From Acanthacorydalis orientalis (lineage: Eukaryota > Arthropoda > Insecta > Megaloptera > Corydalidae), in contig CM068315.1 in the NCBI GenBank assembly GCA_034766995.1, positions 40,774,318 through 40,838,317 of the forward strand: a DNA stretch of 64,000 bases. Reading direction: 5' to 3'. The stretch's first letter is position 1; each line of letters opens with the position of its first letter. The notes beneath the pieces were generated by a model. It was not told the origin of the DNA and made no database searches. It saw only the letters and a program-made list of their open reading frames with translations. Below are positions 1-11,299 of the stretch, in pieces. Both the position numbers and the translations under genes were made by a program.

Positions 1-512
1 CTAATAATTTGATCGATCTTTTATTAATTACTAAAGAGTTTATATACTTAATTTATTAATTAAAATACTATATATTCTCGGTTTATTTATGTGTATGTGT
101 GTATAGGGGGGAGGGAATATAGGTATGACATAAGTTATCTAGTTTTTGAAACTTTCTTAGATTAAAAAAATAAGTTTTGAAAAATATAATATATAAAATA
201 GAATTAAGAATAACACAGTAAATGCTGGTAATAGGGCGAAAAAGTTCAGATACAATAAAAGATTAAGAAGAAAATCAAGATGAAAATAAACGTTCAACTA
301 AAAAACAGAGACTTATTGTTACAAAGTTATAAATCATAAAGAATAGTTTTTTTCAGAACATTTTATTATACAAATTTACTAAAATATATAATTTATACAC
401 ATGATTTGTCGGTAGCATAATGCGTTCTGGTGGTCCGTGTATTAGTCCCGTTGATTTAAATAAAGTGTAAATTTCGAAACTTGAAACTCTTTCTTAAAAA
501 AAGTTATTTTAC
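1..512. other. Intron sequence of the DNAI2-like gene, no exon seen
   Basis: This A+T-rich stretch lies downstream of the donor of the DNAI2-like exon, so it should be intron 1. No reading frame on the minus strand resembles the next part of the family. Confidence 0.5.
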
Positions 513-684
513 CTTGAGATCTATCGCATTGTGTATATTTGTTGACAGGATTCTTTAAAATATAGTTGTCAAAAAAAGCTTTATTGGATGGATAATCGTC
601 TAAGAGTTCTGGGCCTCGATCCGAAAAGAAGCATTGGCGTCCAAAATCCGTTCGTTTTTTAGTATACACATATTGTATATCCAT
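513..684 (-). CDS. Dnai2: First coding exon of a DNAI2-like axonemal dynein intermediate chain (partial gene)
   Basis: The exon reads MDIQYVYTKKRTDFGRQC, then FSDRGPEL and NPVNKYTQCDR. This matches the conserved N-terminus of outer-arm dynein intermediate chain 2 (family pattern M-E-I-x-Y-V-Y-x-K-K-R-x-x-F-G-x-Q-C, then NPV and QC). The ATG is at 684. The open frame runs on to 442, but similarity stops after the QCDR stretch, where a good donor (CAAG then GTAAAAT on the minus strand, GT at 512-511) ends the exon after 57 codons plus one base. The remaining exons, including the WD40 propeller, must lie beyond the left edge; no second exon was recognised in 1-512. In the family this subunit anchors outer dynein arms in motile axonemes, which in most insects means sperm tails. 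Start and family are well supported; the exact symbol is by resemblance only. Confidence 0.72.
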
Positions 685-1680
685 TTTGATGATAAATGAA
701 TAATATTATTCTATATTTTTATTATTACACTTTTTTAAAATGACATCATGCTGATTTAAGAGTAAAAATGACAGCTGTATAGAATGTTTAATCAATAATT
801 GATTTTATTTCCATAGAAACGGTTATACAATTATTGTTTTTTAATAGTGAATTAATAAGCGAAAGAAAAGTTATTAATGATTTAATCAAATTTCTATTAA
901 AATTTAATAATTTTTATTTTGTCTTTCAAAATTATTTGTTTATTTTGAAAATACAAAATGGATTTTTTTAAATGTAATATAAACAATATTTTAAGATAGT
1001 ATTACTTATGCATTATCAATATATAAAAAAACTATTTTTTAATTATTGAGATTATTCTTTATGCTACAAATTGAAACAGATAAAATAGTGTATCTAAAAA
1101 ATTAGTTTCCAGTGATATTAAAATATTTTTATTAAAAATATTCTGCTGATTTTTTTAGTAAAAATGTTTTTTCAATGAATAAAAATAATTAAATCATGTG
1201 TTTATAAATGACTGTCCAAGACAAAAACTATTCGAATAAATGAACATTTTTAAGTGTATTATAGCATTAATCAAAAAAATTTATTTTTTTTAAATTGCAT
1301 AATTAAACGAGTGATGGTTTTTGATGCCGTTTTTTGTGGTTTTAGGGAGCCAAAAAACGAGTTTTGTTTTCCTTTAAAATATTTATTTTTGAATTAAAAT
1401 TAATGTATAATATTATGGTGCAAAAAATAAAAGTATTATTAGATTTTTGAGATTTTCAAATGCATTGAAATAAATCAAAAATGTCATACAGTACAATATA
1501 GTAAGGTATATTTGAATTGTGTAAAAAATAATAATGAAATATTATTTAAACTTGTTTTATTAAAAAATAATTGTATACAAAAATATAAATTTTATTTATA
1601 ACATTACAAAAATACAAATCTTTTATTAACGAAACAATATATTGCAGTAATATTGAGCATTGATAACAATTTTCGTTTAT
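685..1680. other. Intergenic gap, A+T-rich, nothing recognised
   Basis: The gap separates the stop codon of the minus-strand gene at 1681-3410 from the start of the DNAI2-like exon. It must hold the 3' end of the former and the promoter of the latter. I saw no coding frame, mobile element or clear promoter motif. Confidence 0.5.
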
Positions 1681-3410
1681 CTATGAGTCTAACACTACAG
1701 CAGTATGAGTTTGGTAACTGTTAAAAAATGATTGAAAATGTTTAAAAAATTGATAAAAGTGTGCATATGTTTTCTTATCAAGTTTAAGATTTAAATCAAA
1801 TAGTTCGTCTTTGATAACATTTGCAATACTTTGAAAAATTTGAATTTTCTCTATAATATTATTTTGTCTCTGCCTTAGTTGTAGTTCAAATTCATTTGCA
1901 TAGCTTTGATATATAATTATTTCTTTGTAGTTAACTTTTTTCAGATTAATTTTGGCACTATACTCAACAGTCTTTTTCCTTATATTTTCTATTAATTCAT
2001 TATCTTCTTGATCATTCCATTTAGTTGCATTCTGTACACATATACTTTTCTTAATTTCATATATATATATATATTTAAAATTTTTATACATTGAAATAAC
2101 AAATTAATACTCACCATTTGTTTTAATTTTTCTAAATATTTATTTTTATTTATAGAACTTTTCACATCTGCAGTTTTCTTACGATCAAGATCAATTAAAT
2201 AATTATAATATAAATTTAAACATTTGACTAAATCAGAAGGAATACCTAAAATATCTAAAGCTTGTTCTAAATTTGTATATTCTGTTGTTGTACTACTAAC
2301 TTTCATATTTTTCTGGAAGCTCGATTCTGATAATGGGCAAGATGGCAAATGAACATTTGAAACATTAGAAGAACAATATTCATAAGATTCTGATGGCACT
2401 TTGTAATAAAAACTGGTACACGTAGTATTTTCTGAACTAGTAGAACTTGGTACATCTGAAGGAAGTTTAATTTTATCTTTGGAAATAGTTTTTTTTGTAG
2501 TTGTCTTTTTGTACATGCTTAAATTTTTTACAATTTTAGGAGTATTTACTTTTTCAGTGTTTTTGGAAGAAAAATCTTTCTTATATATACTCTTCCCAAG
2601 TGGATTTGATATAGTTACTATCGACTTCGAAGATTTATTTTTAGATTCCTTAAATTTCATACTATCTCCTTCAGATGTGTTTGATGTGCATTTTTGATCG
2701 ATTGAAGAATTGTTGCTTGAAGAATTAAAATCATTTCTATTATCTTTATTTATTTGTTCTGCTTTATTTACTAATACTGAATTTGATTTTTCCGATATAC
2801 TCTTTTTATCTTTACCTATACGTACTAATTTGGCTTTATTAACAACTTTATCGATATCGTCAATAATTTTTTTTTCTAATTCATTCTCGATTGGCGAGGA
2901 AGACAAAGTTTCATTGCATGTACATGTCTTTGATGAATTTTCAAATGAAAAGTCTTGATCGTATGGTTTATTGTCAATTGCCCATGGTTGGAAAATCAAT
3001 GATAACGTGTTGTAATTCGTATCCGATATATGTTTCCATTCACATGTTTGCACATACTTTTTATATATAATTTCTAATATTCTGTCAATATTTAAAAACA
3101 GAATCAGTATTTACATTTACTTTATTAGTGACATACACTAAGATAAAAAAATATGCTTTATATAATATTTATTCTTTTTTTAAGTATTGATTTAAATGAG
3201 CAAAAATAAAAAAAAGTAAAATAAGTTACGTTTATTGATATCATATTGAGAAATTTATTTTTAATATACATTTAATATTAAAACAGTGAGTCACAAAAAT
3301 TGATCTAATAATTATCAAAATTAGAGTAATTAAAAAGTATTTATGACTGATACTTAAAATTATAAATCTTACTTCTCTAAATGGCATTTTCCATTATCAC
3401 ATGATTCCAT
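1681..3410 (-). CDS. Unrecognised three-exon gene, 451-aa Ser/Lys-rich protein
   Basis: Three exons join without breaking the frame. Exon 1 (3410-3373) starts ATG GAA TCA and ends GAGAA before GTAAG (12 codons plus 2 bases). Exon 2 (3081-2115) follows an acceptor reading TTGACAG and ends AAATG before GTGAGT. Exon 3 (2031-1681) follows GTGTACAG and ends in TAG. The phases match at both junctions (2+1, then 0), giving 451 residues. The protein has a Cys-containing N-terminus (MESCDNGKC; YVQTCEWKHI), a low-complexity Ser/Thr/Lys/Asn middle of about 200 residues, and a conserved-looking C-terminal third from LEQALDILGIP onwards, with heptad-like helices in exon 3 (for example FELQLRQRQNNIIEKIQ). 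No catalytic motif, signal peptide or membrane segment is visible. The C-terminal helices suggest a structural or adaptor protein, but I do not recognise the family. It is divergent to Arpc1, with about 1.1 kb between the two starts. Confidence 0.72.
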
Positions 3411-4493
3411 CACTAAATTGTTTTCGGTACATATATCTTCTTAACGATAGTTACATAAAATTGCTTTGTTTCTTTTTTGACATATATTGTAAAAAATGTC
3501 ATTATATACAAATGATTTGAAAAATATTAAATATTAATATTTTATTTTCAACTATAACTGGACAATAAAGAAAAATCAAAATTACACTCATTTGTGCATA
3601 TTATTTAAAAATTTTATATTTTAAATAGACAAACGTCAAAACAAATGGAATGATCTTCTCTACTAGAAAAAAATTTAACCTGATTTATAAATCCTTTCAT
3701 TTATAATTGTAATAATTGCCACCTTCCATAAAATTAAAATTTTGTCAAATTTTAAGTACCTACTGATCATTAAAAATATTTTATAAATTTATTATAGAAA
3801 TAACGAGATTATCTTAAAAAAGAAAATGATTTTCTTCTAGCATTTATATGTATAAACATTTTTTGTATTATTATTATTAATATTAAGTAATATTATTATA
3901 AAAGTTAATACTTAATGCTATTATATTTATCAGAAAATCTTTCAAATTAATATTAGTTTTTAATAATTATTGATTAAATTTTTATTCTTATTTTAATTTC
4001 CTGTAAAACACTCTTTTTCAAGAAAACATACCTATATTTTGATCAGATTTTTTTAAATTTCGTTTATTTTTTTATTAATTAACATATAGTACATAATTTT
4101 CAGATCTATTTAAAAAATGTTTATTAGAATTGAAATAATAATACAGCTTCCAAATTTTAACGTACTTGCATTTAGTTTTAAATAGTTTAAAAATTTGTTA
4201 CGTTCATGTAATATCGTGACTTTAAAAAGCGCTTTAGAACTATTACGGAAAACCGGCAAACTATTCATTAATCCGTCAATTTTTGTATCTGTTGTCACAT
4301 ATTAATTCTGGAAATTCGTGTTGACGGCCCAGAGTCCGCGAATTTCCATACAGACTTTTAACGACTTTCAATTTTATTATAAAATTTAAACGAGATATAA
4401 TTAACGTAAGTAAACAAATATTTGAGATGAATCATCGAAAAGGGTGTTGGCCTTTTAAAATTTAACAGATTTATTTTAGGTTCTGATTTTATA
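3411..4493. promoter_or_regulatory. Divergent intergenic region between the unknown gene and Arpc1
   Basis: The start codons at 3410 (minus) and 4494 (plus) face away from each other across 1,083 bp, so this stretch must hold both promoters. A small GC-richer patch near 4310-4350 stands out from the A+T-rich surroundings and is the best candidate for the Arpc1 core promoter or 5' UTR. No TATA box or ORF worth calling was seen. Confidence 0.4.
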
Positions 4494-5716
4494 ATGGCAG
4501 ATAAACATCGTTTTGGAAATATTGTAAGCCCAATTACTTGTCATGCTTGGAATAAAAATCGTACTCGTAAGTGTAATTCTTAGAAAATGAAATAAGTTGT
4601 AAATGTAACCTGTTGAGAACAATGAAATAGTATGTTTGGAATTTTTTCTTTTTTTTAGAAATTGCACTCTCACCAAACAACCATGAAGTTCATATTTATG
4701 AACGTAATGGTTCATCAGATTGGACATTACTTGATGTTTTAAACCAACATGACTTAAGAGTGATGGGTATCGATTGGGCACCAAATACGAATCGAATTGT
4801 TACGTGTGCAGTTGATCGAAATGCTTATGTTTGGACACAAGGAGAAGACAAAAAATGGAAACCTACACTTGTACTCTTGAGGATTAATAGAGCTGCAACA
4901 TGTGTCAAATGGTCTCCTCTTGAAAATAAATTTGCTGTCGGATCAGGAGCTCGTTTAATTTCAGTTTGTTATTTTGAATCTGAGAATGATTGGTGGGTTT
5001 CAAAACATATAAAAAAACCCATACGGTCAACTATAACTTCTTTAGACTGGCATCCAAATAATGTCCTGTTGGTTGCTGGTTCTGCTGATTTTAAAGTACG
5101 CGTATTCTCAGCTTACATCAAAGATATCGAAGAGACTCCGTCGCCGACACCTTGGGGAACAAAAATGCCATTAGGCCAATTACTTGCAGAGTTCCCAAAT
5201 TCAACTTCAGGTGGAGGATGGGTGCATAGTGTAAGTTTTTCAGCTGACGGCAATAAGGTTTGTTGGGTCGGTCATGATTCGTCCATTACTGTTGTTGATG
5301 CTTCCAAAAACTTAGCTATAACAAAAATTCGAACAGAATTTCTTCCATTCTTAAGTTGTATTTGGGTTACAAACAATTCTATTGTCGCTGCTGGTCACAG
5401 CTGTATTCCACTACTGTATTCTTTGGATGCAAGTGGTCAGTTAATTTTTGGAGGAAAACTAGATACTTCTCAGAAAAAAGAAGCAGGCGGATTATCTGCT
5501 ATGAAGAAATTTCAGTCCCTAGACCGGCAGGCAAGAGTTGAGACTTCTGATACTAACTTGGAATCAATACATCAGAATGCAATCACGTGTGTTTGTGTTT
5601 ATTCTGGTACAAAAGGCAATGCTACAAAATTCAGTACATCAGGTTTAGATGGTCAGCTTGTAATTTGGGATTTATTTTCACTTGAGAAGTCTATTCAGGG
5701 ATTAAAAATAATGTAA
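4494..5716 (+). CDS. Arpc1: Actin-related protein 2/3 complex subunit 1 (ARPC1, p41/Sop2)
   Basis: Two exons: 4494-4566 ([20 protein letters not shown], donor GTAAGTG) and 4659-5716 (acceptor after a T-tract, TTTTTTTAG). The split codon is C plus AA, restoring [18 protein letters not shown] as in ARPC1 proteins. The product is 376 residues, close to the usual 370. WD-type repeats run through the whole protein (for example [61 protein letters not shown]), forming a seven-bladed propeller. The ARPC1-specific protruding insert is present near residues 302-316 ([15 protein letters not shown]), as is the typical C-terminus ending near [15 protein letters not shown]. In the family, ARPC1 is a core subunit that helps Arp2/3 bind the mother filament and nucleation-promoting factors to make branched actin. 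Possible polyadenylation signals AATAAA are at 5904 and 5957. The reading frame is intact. Confidence 0.97.
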
Positions 5717-6434
5717 ATGATTTAATAATGTATGATTTTTGCATATTCGCTAAATGTACTAAAAATTGAATGATGGATGGATGAATTAATTCTTTTTGTA
5801 ATTTTTTTAAGTCAATATAGAAAATGTAATTTTAGATTTTATTATAAATGGACAGAACTTATATAATTTGTTTTTATAGTTTTCCCAGTTATAAACAGTT
5901 TTAAATAAATATCTTTTATGGTTAAATGTTTAATATAGGACAATTTGTTGCATTAAAATAAATATTAGCGTTGTCTAATTGTTTGTTTGATTGTTGTTGC
6001 TCAAATGTAATATAGATTTCAGGTTGTTTCTTTTTTAATGTAAGCAGTATTTTTATTATGTAATTTGCAGTGAAAAGTAGTAAATTAGGTTATTAAAAAA
6101 ATGTAAAAAGGCCTAATTATTGTAAAATTGTAGTTAATTTTATTGAAAGTGCATAAGGACATTAGTCAATTATACATATAATTAATTTTTATTAAAACGT
6201 AATTATTCAATAAATAAATTTATATACAATATTTGTTTATTTTTTTTATGGTTTATTAATGTTATTTAAAAGAAAGAAAATTAAACGTATAAAACTTTGT
6301 AATGTACATTGTATGAATGGTTTTCAAAAGTATAAAATAGAATATATATAGACGCCATCTAGCAAAAGGTTTTAAAAATGAATCAATATGGCTACAGCTG
6401 TCAAACTCACGTGCTATGAAAAAATAGAAGTAAA
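5717..6434. other. Arpc1 3' UTR and Dph1 promoter gap
   Basis: About 0.7 kb separates the Arpc1 stop from the Dph1 start on the same strand. AATAAA hexamers at 5904-5909 and 5957-5962 are plausible poly(A) signals for Arpc1. The segment GACGCCATCTAGC near 6350 is GC-richer and lies 80 bp before the Dph1 ATG, so the Dph1 start site is probably there. No other gene was seen. Confidence 0.5.
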
Positions 6435-7667
6435 ATGAGTGAAGAATCAAGTGTAGTTGTCGTGAAAGCGAAACCTAAACGAAAAATATTCAAGCCGTCA
6501 GTAAAAGTAGTGAATAAAGTACCAGAAGAATTATTAAGAAACAAAGAGCTAGAAAATGCGGTTAGTGCACTTCCAAAGAATTATAATTTTGAAGTGCCAA
6601 AAACTATATGGCGTATACGTCAACTTGCAGCAAAGCGAGTTGCCTTACAAATGCCAGAAGGATTGTTGATGTTTGCTACAACAATAGCTGATATCATAGA
6701 GCAGTTTACTGATGCTGATACTGTTATAATGGGTGATGTAACATACGGGGCATGCTGTATAGATGATTTTACTGCAAAAGCATTACAAGTCGATCTGTTA
6801 GTTCACTATGGACACAGCTGTTTAATACCAATTGATCAAACTGCTGGAATTAAAATGCTTTATATATTTGTTGCTATAAAAATAGATACCCTACATTTTA
6901 TTGAAACGATTAAATTAAATTTTCCTGTAACAAAAAGAATAGGTTTAGTGAGTACTATTCAATTTGTGGTTAGTCTACAATCTGTAGCCAGTGAACTAAG
7001 GTCTGCAGGTTATGAAGTAAAAATTCCTCAGTTTAAGCCGCTAAGTCCAGGAGAAATTTTAGGTTGTACTGCACCGGTAATTACATGTGCAGATATATTA
7101 ATTTATTTGGGTGATGGACGATTTCATTTAGAGGCTGCTATGATTGCAAATCCAAATTTAAAAGCATTTAGATATGACCCGTATGAAAAAAAATTCACTT
7201 CTGAAGAATACGATCATAAAGAAATGAAGAGAATGAGAAGAAATGCTATCAAAACTGCTAAAACTGCAAGAAAATTTGGATTAATTCTTGGTACATTAGG
7301 TCGCCAAGGAAGCACAAAGGTTTTGAATCATATTGAAGAACGCTTACAAATGTTATCAAAAAAAAGTGTTACTATATTGTTATCAGAAATATTTCCAGAC
7401 AAGCTGAACTTACTGAATGATATTGATGCATTCATTCAAATAGCGTGCCCAAGGCTATCTATTGATTGGGGATCTGCTTTTAAAAAACCATTACTTTCAC
7501 CATTTGAAGCTTCTGTTGTTTTGGGAGAAGCAGAATGGAAAGATGATGATGAAAATTTTAGTTATCCAATGGATTTTTATGGTAATGCTAGTTTGGGGCC
7601 ATGGACACCGAATCATGTTCCAGATGCTTTGGCTACTAAAAGCTGTTGTGGAAAATGTCTTAAATAA
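6435..7667 (+). CDS. Dph1: Diphthamide biosynthesis protein 1 (DPH1), SAM-dependent ACP transferase subunit
   Basis: A single uninterrupted exon encodes 410 residues, starting AAAATGAG and ending LKTAA-type (CTT AAA TAA). The three family cysteines that hold the [4Fe-4S] cluster are in place: Cys107 in GDVTYGACC, Cys211 in LGCTAPV and Cys338 in [12 protein letters not shown]. Their spacing (104 and 127) is like that of archaeal Dph2 and eukaryotic DPH1. Other family signatures are [12 protein letters not shown] (about 70-81), [14 protein letters not shown] (about 119-132) and [11 protein letters not shown] (about 224-234). In the family, DPH1 pairs with DPH2 to move the 3-amino-3-carboxypropyl group from S-adenosylmethionine to a histidine of elongation factor 2, the first step of diphthamide synthesis in the cytosol. 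The lack of introns in a gene of this size is noteworthy, but there is no sign of retroposition, such as a poly(A) tail. Confidence 0.97.
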   Translation: MSEESSVVVVKAKPKRKIFKPSVKVVNKVPEELLRNKELENAVSALPKNYNFEVPKTIWRIRQLAAKRVALQMPEGLLMFATTIADIIEQFTDADTVIMGDVTYGACCIDDFTAKALQVDLLVHYGHSCLIPIDQTAGIKMLYIFVAIKIDTLHFIETIKLNFPVTKRIGLVSTIQFVVSLQSVASELRSAGYEVKIPQFKPLSPGEILGCTAPVITCADILIYLGDGRFHLEAAMIANPNLKAFRYDPYEKKFTSEEYDHKEMKRMRRNAIKTAKTARKFGLILGTLGRQGSTKVLNHIEERLQMLSKKSVTILLSEIFPDKLNLLNDIDAFIQIACPRLSIDWGSAFKKPLLSPFEASVVLGEAEWKDDDENFSYPMDFYGNASLGPWTPNHVPDALATKSCCGKCLK

Positions 7668-8337
7668 TGTAAAATATATTTAGGATTATATTGATGATCG
7701 ACTATGTACAGATATTATATGGATTTTTGTATTTAGGGTATTTATTTAAATATAAAACGTATGAAATTCTTGTTTTATTTATTTTGTTCTGGAACACATA
7801 GATAATGTTTTTTCTGTATTTTAAAAATCAATTTTTATTTGAATAATTAATATTCAGATGGAAATAGAACCAAATCAATATTAGGTATCACAATACTTAA
7901 TCTTACTTTTGAAATTAAATAGATAATTAATTGTATAATTATGTAACAGCAATACAGTTTAGGTATACACAAAATTATGCGTCATTAGTAAAACACCGAA
8001 AATACAAAGAATTCGCGTCTGTATTATGTAGTTTCTTCTGTACTTTTAAAAAGTGCCTTGAAGCAAAGATTATGGAAATATCTTGAATGATATTCATTGA
8101 TTTAAACTTAATAAGATTATTTCATTCTGAGTTAAGCACAAAATTAATTTGAGCTTTTGTAGTCATAATATACACGTACATACATACATACATACATAAC
8201 ATATATATTATATATGTATATATATTAATGTTATTATTAATATGAATATTTTTACTGAATGTGTATAGAGATTGTTTGAATTTTACTGAAAATGTATTAA
8301 TAAACGTTTAGATTACTTTAACATGTTTATATTGCAA

Positions 8338-8339
<2 letters not shown>
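7668..8339. other. Dph1 3' flank, nothing else recognised
   Basis: A+T-rich DNA after the Dph1 stop, including its 3' UTR. A short (CATA)n run lies near 8172-8200. No reading frame or mobile element was seen. Confidence 0.45.

Positions 8340-8402
<63 letters not shown>
8340..8402. repeat. (TA)n microsatellite
   Basis: About 31 uninterrupted TA units. Confidence 0.97.
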
Positions 8403-8405
<3 letters not shown>

Positions 8406-8660
8406 TTCACGTTTGAAAATATGACTGTCGTTATCAATCCCTTCTTTTATGTAATGTTGACAGCGTACGTCATTGTCCGCATATAAACTCAATGGTCTAA
8501 CCTCTACGGCAGTGAAACCCCACAAGCCAAGGGGTATTATCGATCCACAAAAACTTTAGTATGTTTGGGGGCTGGAAAATGGCATGAGCCGGCTAGTACA
8601 CGTGTTCGTATTTATAGTCATTCATATGGACACTCTGTAAATACGAAAATCATATTGTAT
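8403..8660. other. Unassigned GC-richer block with a 10-bp inverted repeat
   Basis: This 250-bp block has noticeably more G+C than both flanks (for example GGGGGCTGGAAAATGGCATG) and lies between two (TA)n arrays. Perfect 10-bp arms, TTCGTATTTA at 8605-8614 and TAAATACGAA at 8638-8647, could form a small hairpin. No long reading frame is present. It could be a fragment of an unrecognised mobile element or a remnant exon; I cannot tell which. Confidence 0.35.
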
Positions 8661-8801
8661 TACATTATAAGTTTATGATATCTTTTCAGAAATGTAAACA
8701 TATTCTTAAAAATTATATTTTTAAAAGTATTTTTTAGAAATAATAGATTTTAATATAAACGTGTGTACACACATACAAACAAACACACACATACATATCC
8801 A

Positions 8802-8802
8802 T

Positions 8803-8863
<61 letters not shown>
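8802..8863. repeat. (AC)n-(AT)n composite microsatellite
   Basis: An (AC) run passes directly into about 21 AT units. Confidence 0.96.
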
Positions 8864-8864
<1 letters not shown>

Positions 8865-9037
8865 CATAAAAGAAGAATTTAAAATAATCTCGTAGCTAGA
8901 AAATTAATCAACGAATAGTCCTCAAATTCATCGAATATTTCAGTAACATTTGTCTGTCAACGGATGTTGCAAAAACTATTAATTAGAATTTAGAATTTCT
9001 GATGTTGTATAAGCTATAAATGTTATTTTTTACACTA

Positions 9038-9043
<6 letters not shown>

Positions 9044-9097
<54 letters not shown>
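9044..9097. repeat. (AT)n microsatellite
   Basis: About 27 AT units. Confidence 0.96.
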
Positions 9098-9100
<3 letters not shown>

Positions 9101-9669
9101 TAATTCATAAGTTTGTGAATACAAGTTTGATAAGAATTTTTTTAAAAAATAGTTTACTCGTATTAAAAAAAATAATTAATTAATCAAATATCGTTTTTAA
9201 AAATTCAATAAAGTTCAGTGAAAGAAAAAAAGTCATATTTGGTTTATATAGACAAGTACATTCTTCAGTACTGTACTTTTGGAAAATATAAAATATATTG
9301 TATATGTGCAGTTTTCTATAAAAAAATAATGAATGAAAGGAAAACATAATTATATCTAATTAGTTATTTTTATTTTACGATTTATTAAGTTGTTACTGGA
9401 CTATCAGATGAAGCCAATTTTTTTCCACGAAGCCAATTTTTTTTGGAATGTGCGAGTCTCGTGTACTGCCGTGTTATGTGTGGTTGTACCTAGGAGTATA
9501 TCATTTCGAAACCTGCCAGTGTCGTGTAATTATTTAGTACCTTGTCTTGTGTCAAGTGTAGACCTGGTACGTAGAATATGTGAGAAAAATTGGATTATCA
9601 GATGAAATCGACCATAAAATATAACGATTACCATGTATCTTAGTGAGTGGGTTGTATTTTTTTAACTCA

Positions 9670-9955
9670 GCTCATAATTGCTACCCTCAATGTGTATACT
9701 TAATTGGAATAATAAGTATATTGATATTGAGGGCCAAAGGTTAAATAACATGATGTTTGCAGATAATATTGTGTTAATATTTTACAATTTAGATGAATTA
9801 GTTAAAATGTGTAAATGAAATAAAAAAAAGCAACTGAAATGGGACTCAAAAAGAATGGGTAATGAAGAAATGGAAGACAATGAATAAATATTTTTAGAAA
9901 AGGAGGCAGTTAAGTATGTAAATGAGTGTGTATATATATATACGAGTAGTACTCG

Positions 9956-10016
<61 letters not shown>

Positions 10017-10500
10017 ATATATGGATCAAATAATAACAATGGGTACAGTTAATTGTGAAACAATAGACAGATGGGTAGAATTGTTTTCGGACAGTTGAAA
10101 TATATATTAAAGAAAAATATTTATCAATAAAGTTATGATTTACAGTATTTGATGTATCCGTTTTATTTATAACGACTTGCGGAACACAACTTGTTAGGTT
10201 AATGAAGGAAATCGTTAAGAAAATAGAAGGGTGTAAAGATCAGTGTTTGGAATTAAATTTAACGATTGGAAAAATAAATAAAAGCTAAGAGTACAGATAA
10301 AGTTTTTGAATATATTAGAAGGAATATTTGAATTGAAGTAATGTTGGGCAGGATATATTACCCGAATAAGGGATAATAGGAGAAGACGAAGAATTTTAGA
10401 GCGGTAAAGAGAAGAAGAGGATGATTTTATTTGAGATGGAAATACTACAGAAATGGGATAACTGAAGAGAGAAGTAGGCAAGGAAAGCACATAAATGCGA
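9670..10500 (+). mobile_element. Decayed non-LTR retrotransposon (LINE) reverse-transcriptase remnant
   Basis: Plus-strand frames contain LNNMMFADNIVLIFYNLDEL near 9740-9800. This matches the LINE reverse-transcriptase catalytic box F-A-D-D-I-V-L-I, with the second Asp changed to Asn. After a (TA)n insertion, further frames give GQLKYILKKNIY (like FGRLSNVFKSNI) and WAGYITRIRDNRRRRRILER near 10345-10400 (like WAGHIARRxDNRWTRRILEW). Many stops and frameshifts interrupt it, so it is a fossil. The 5' end is undefined; a GC-richer stretch at 9395-9610 could be more of the same element. Confidence 0.75.
9931..10022. repeat. (TA)n microsatellite with central hairpin, inside the LINE remnant
   Basis: The TA tract is interrupted by ACGAGTAGTACTCGT, giving nearly perfect arms (TATACGAGTA / TACTCGTATA) that could extrude as a cruciform. 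The array interrupts the reverse-transcriptase remnant. Confidence 0.9.
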
Positions 10501-11299
10501 ACAAGTGAAATATATTGGGAAACTTCATGTTCATAATTGAGAAGAGTTGCTGATGATAATGAAAGTATTACATGAAACTTCGTATATTGCAATAAAATTA
10601 CGAATAATATTCCGAATAATAATTAAGTTCATAAACTGAAACACACTCTTTGATATAATACTATTTTTAATGCCATATAAAAATGTAAATGTTTTCATAT
10701 CACTGATTCCTTTGAAGATATATTTCAAGCAATTTAAATAATTTAGCAATATCGATATTAACCGACTATAAATACGTACAGGCATGTATAAACAAGCAGC
10801 TGAAACAATTTCAGAAATCCGCGCCATCCAGCAGCAATTTGAATTAAATGGAATTTCTAGAATTTTACGCTCGAATAAAATGACGTTTTTGTTAGCATCT
10901 GAAGTTATAGTTCAAATATATGTCATCGTATACACTCGTTAGTAAAGAAAATTTTGTATATAGATCTTTTATTGACTTATTTTACGTGATATGTTTTAGG
11001 TGGGTTGTTTCGGTTTACTTTATTGCGAAAATGTATGAATGAATAATTTTGATTCTCAGCTTTCTTCAATGTTATTGTTGTGAAATGAAGATCAAAAACT
11101 GTTTTTCTTTAGTTCGATTCTTTGTTCTTTCATATTTACGACGAACATATTGTATACAGTACCAGATTAAGAAAGATGTTTAGATTTTATGCATATACAT
11201 TTATGAATATACATTTTTTTATATATTATAATTTTATCTTTTATAATTTTATTAATATAATTTTCAGTCATTTTATATTTATTTGATTTTAAAATTAAG
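10501..11299. other. Intergenic DNA, nothing recognised
   Basis: A+T-rich sequence between the LINE and mariner remnants. The only moderately GC-rich patch (near 10790-10850) has no convincing coding or structural signal. Confidence 0.4.

Noticed and set aside
2479..2958. Plus-strand open frames of 72 and 82 codons
   Set aside because: They are antisense shadows of exon 2 of the minus-strand gene at 1681-3410.
2092..3053. A start of the minus-strand gene at the GTG at 3053
   Set aside because: GTG is not used as a normal start in animals; an upstream ATG exon (3410-3373) joins in phase and gives a better model.
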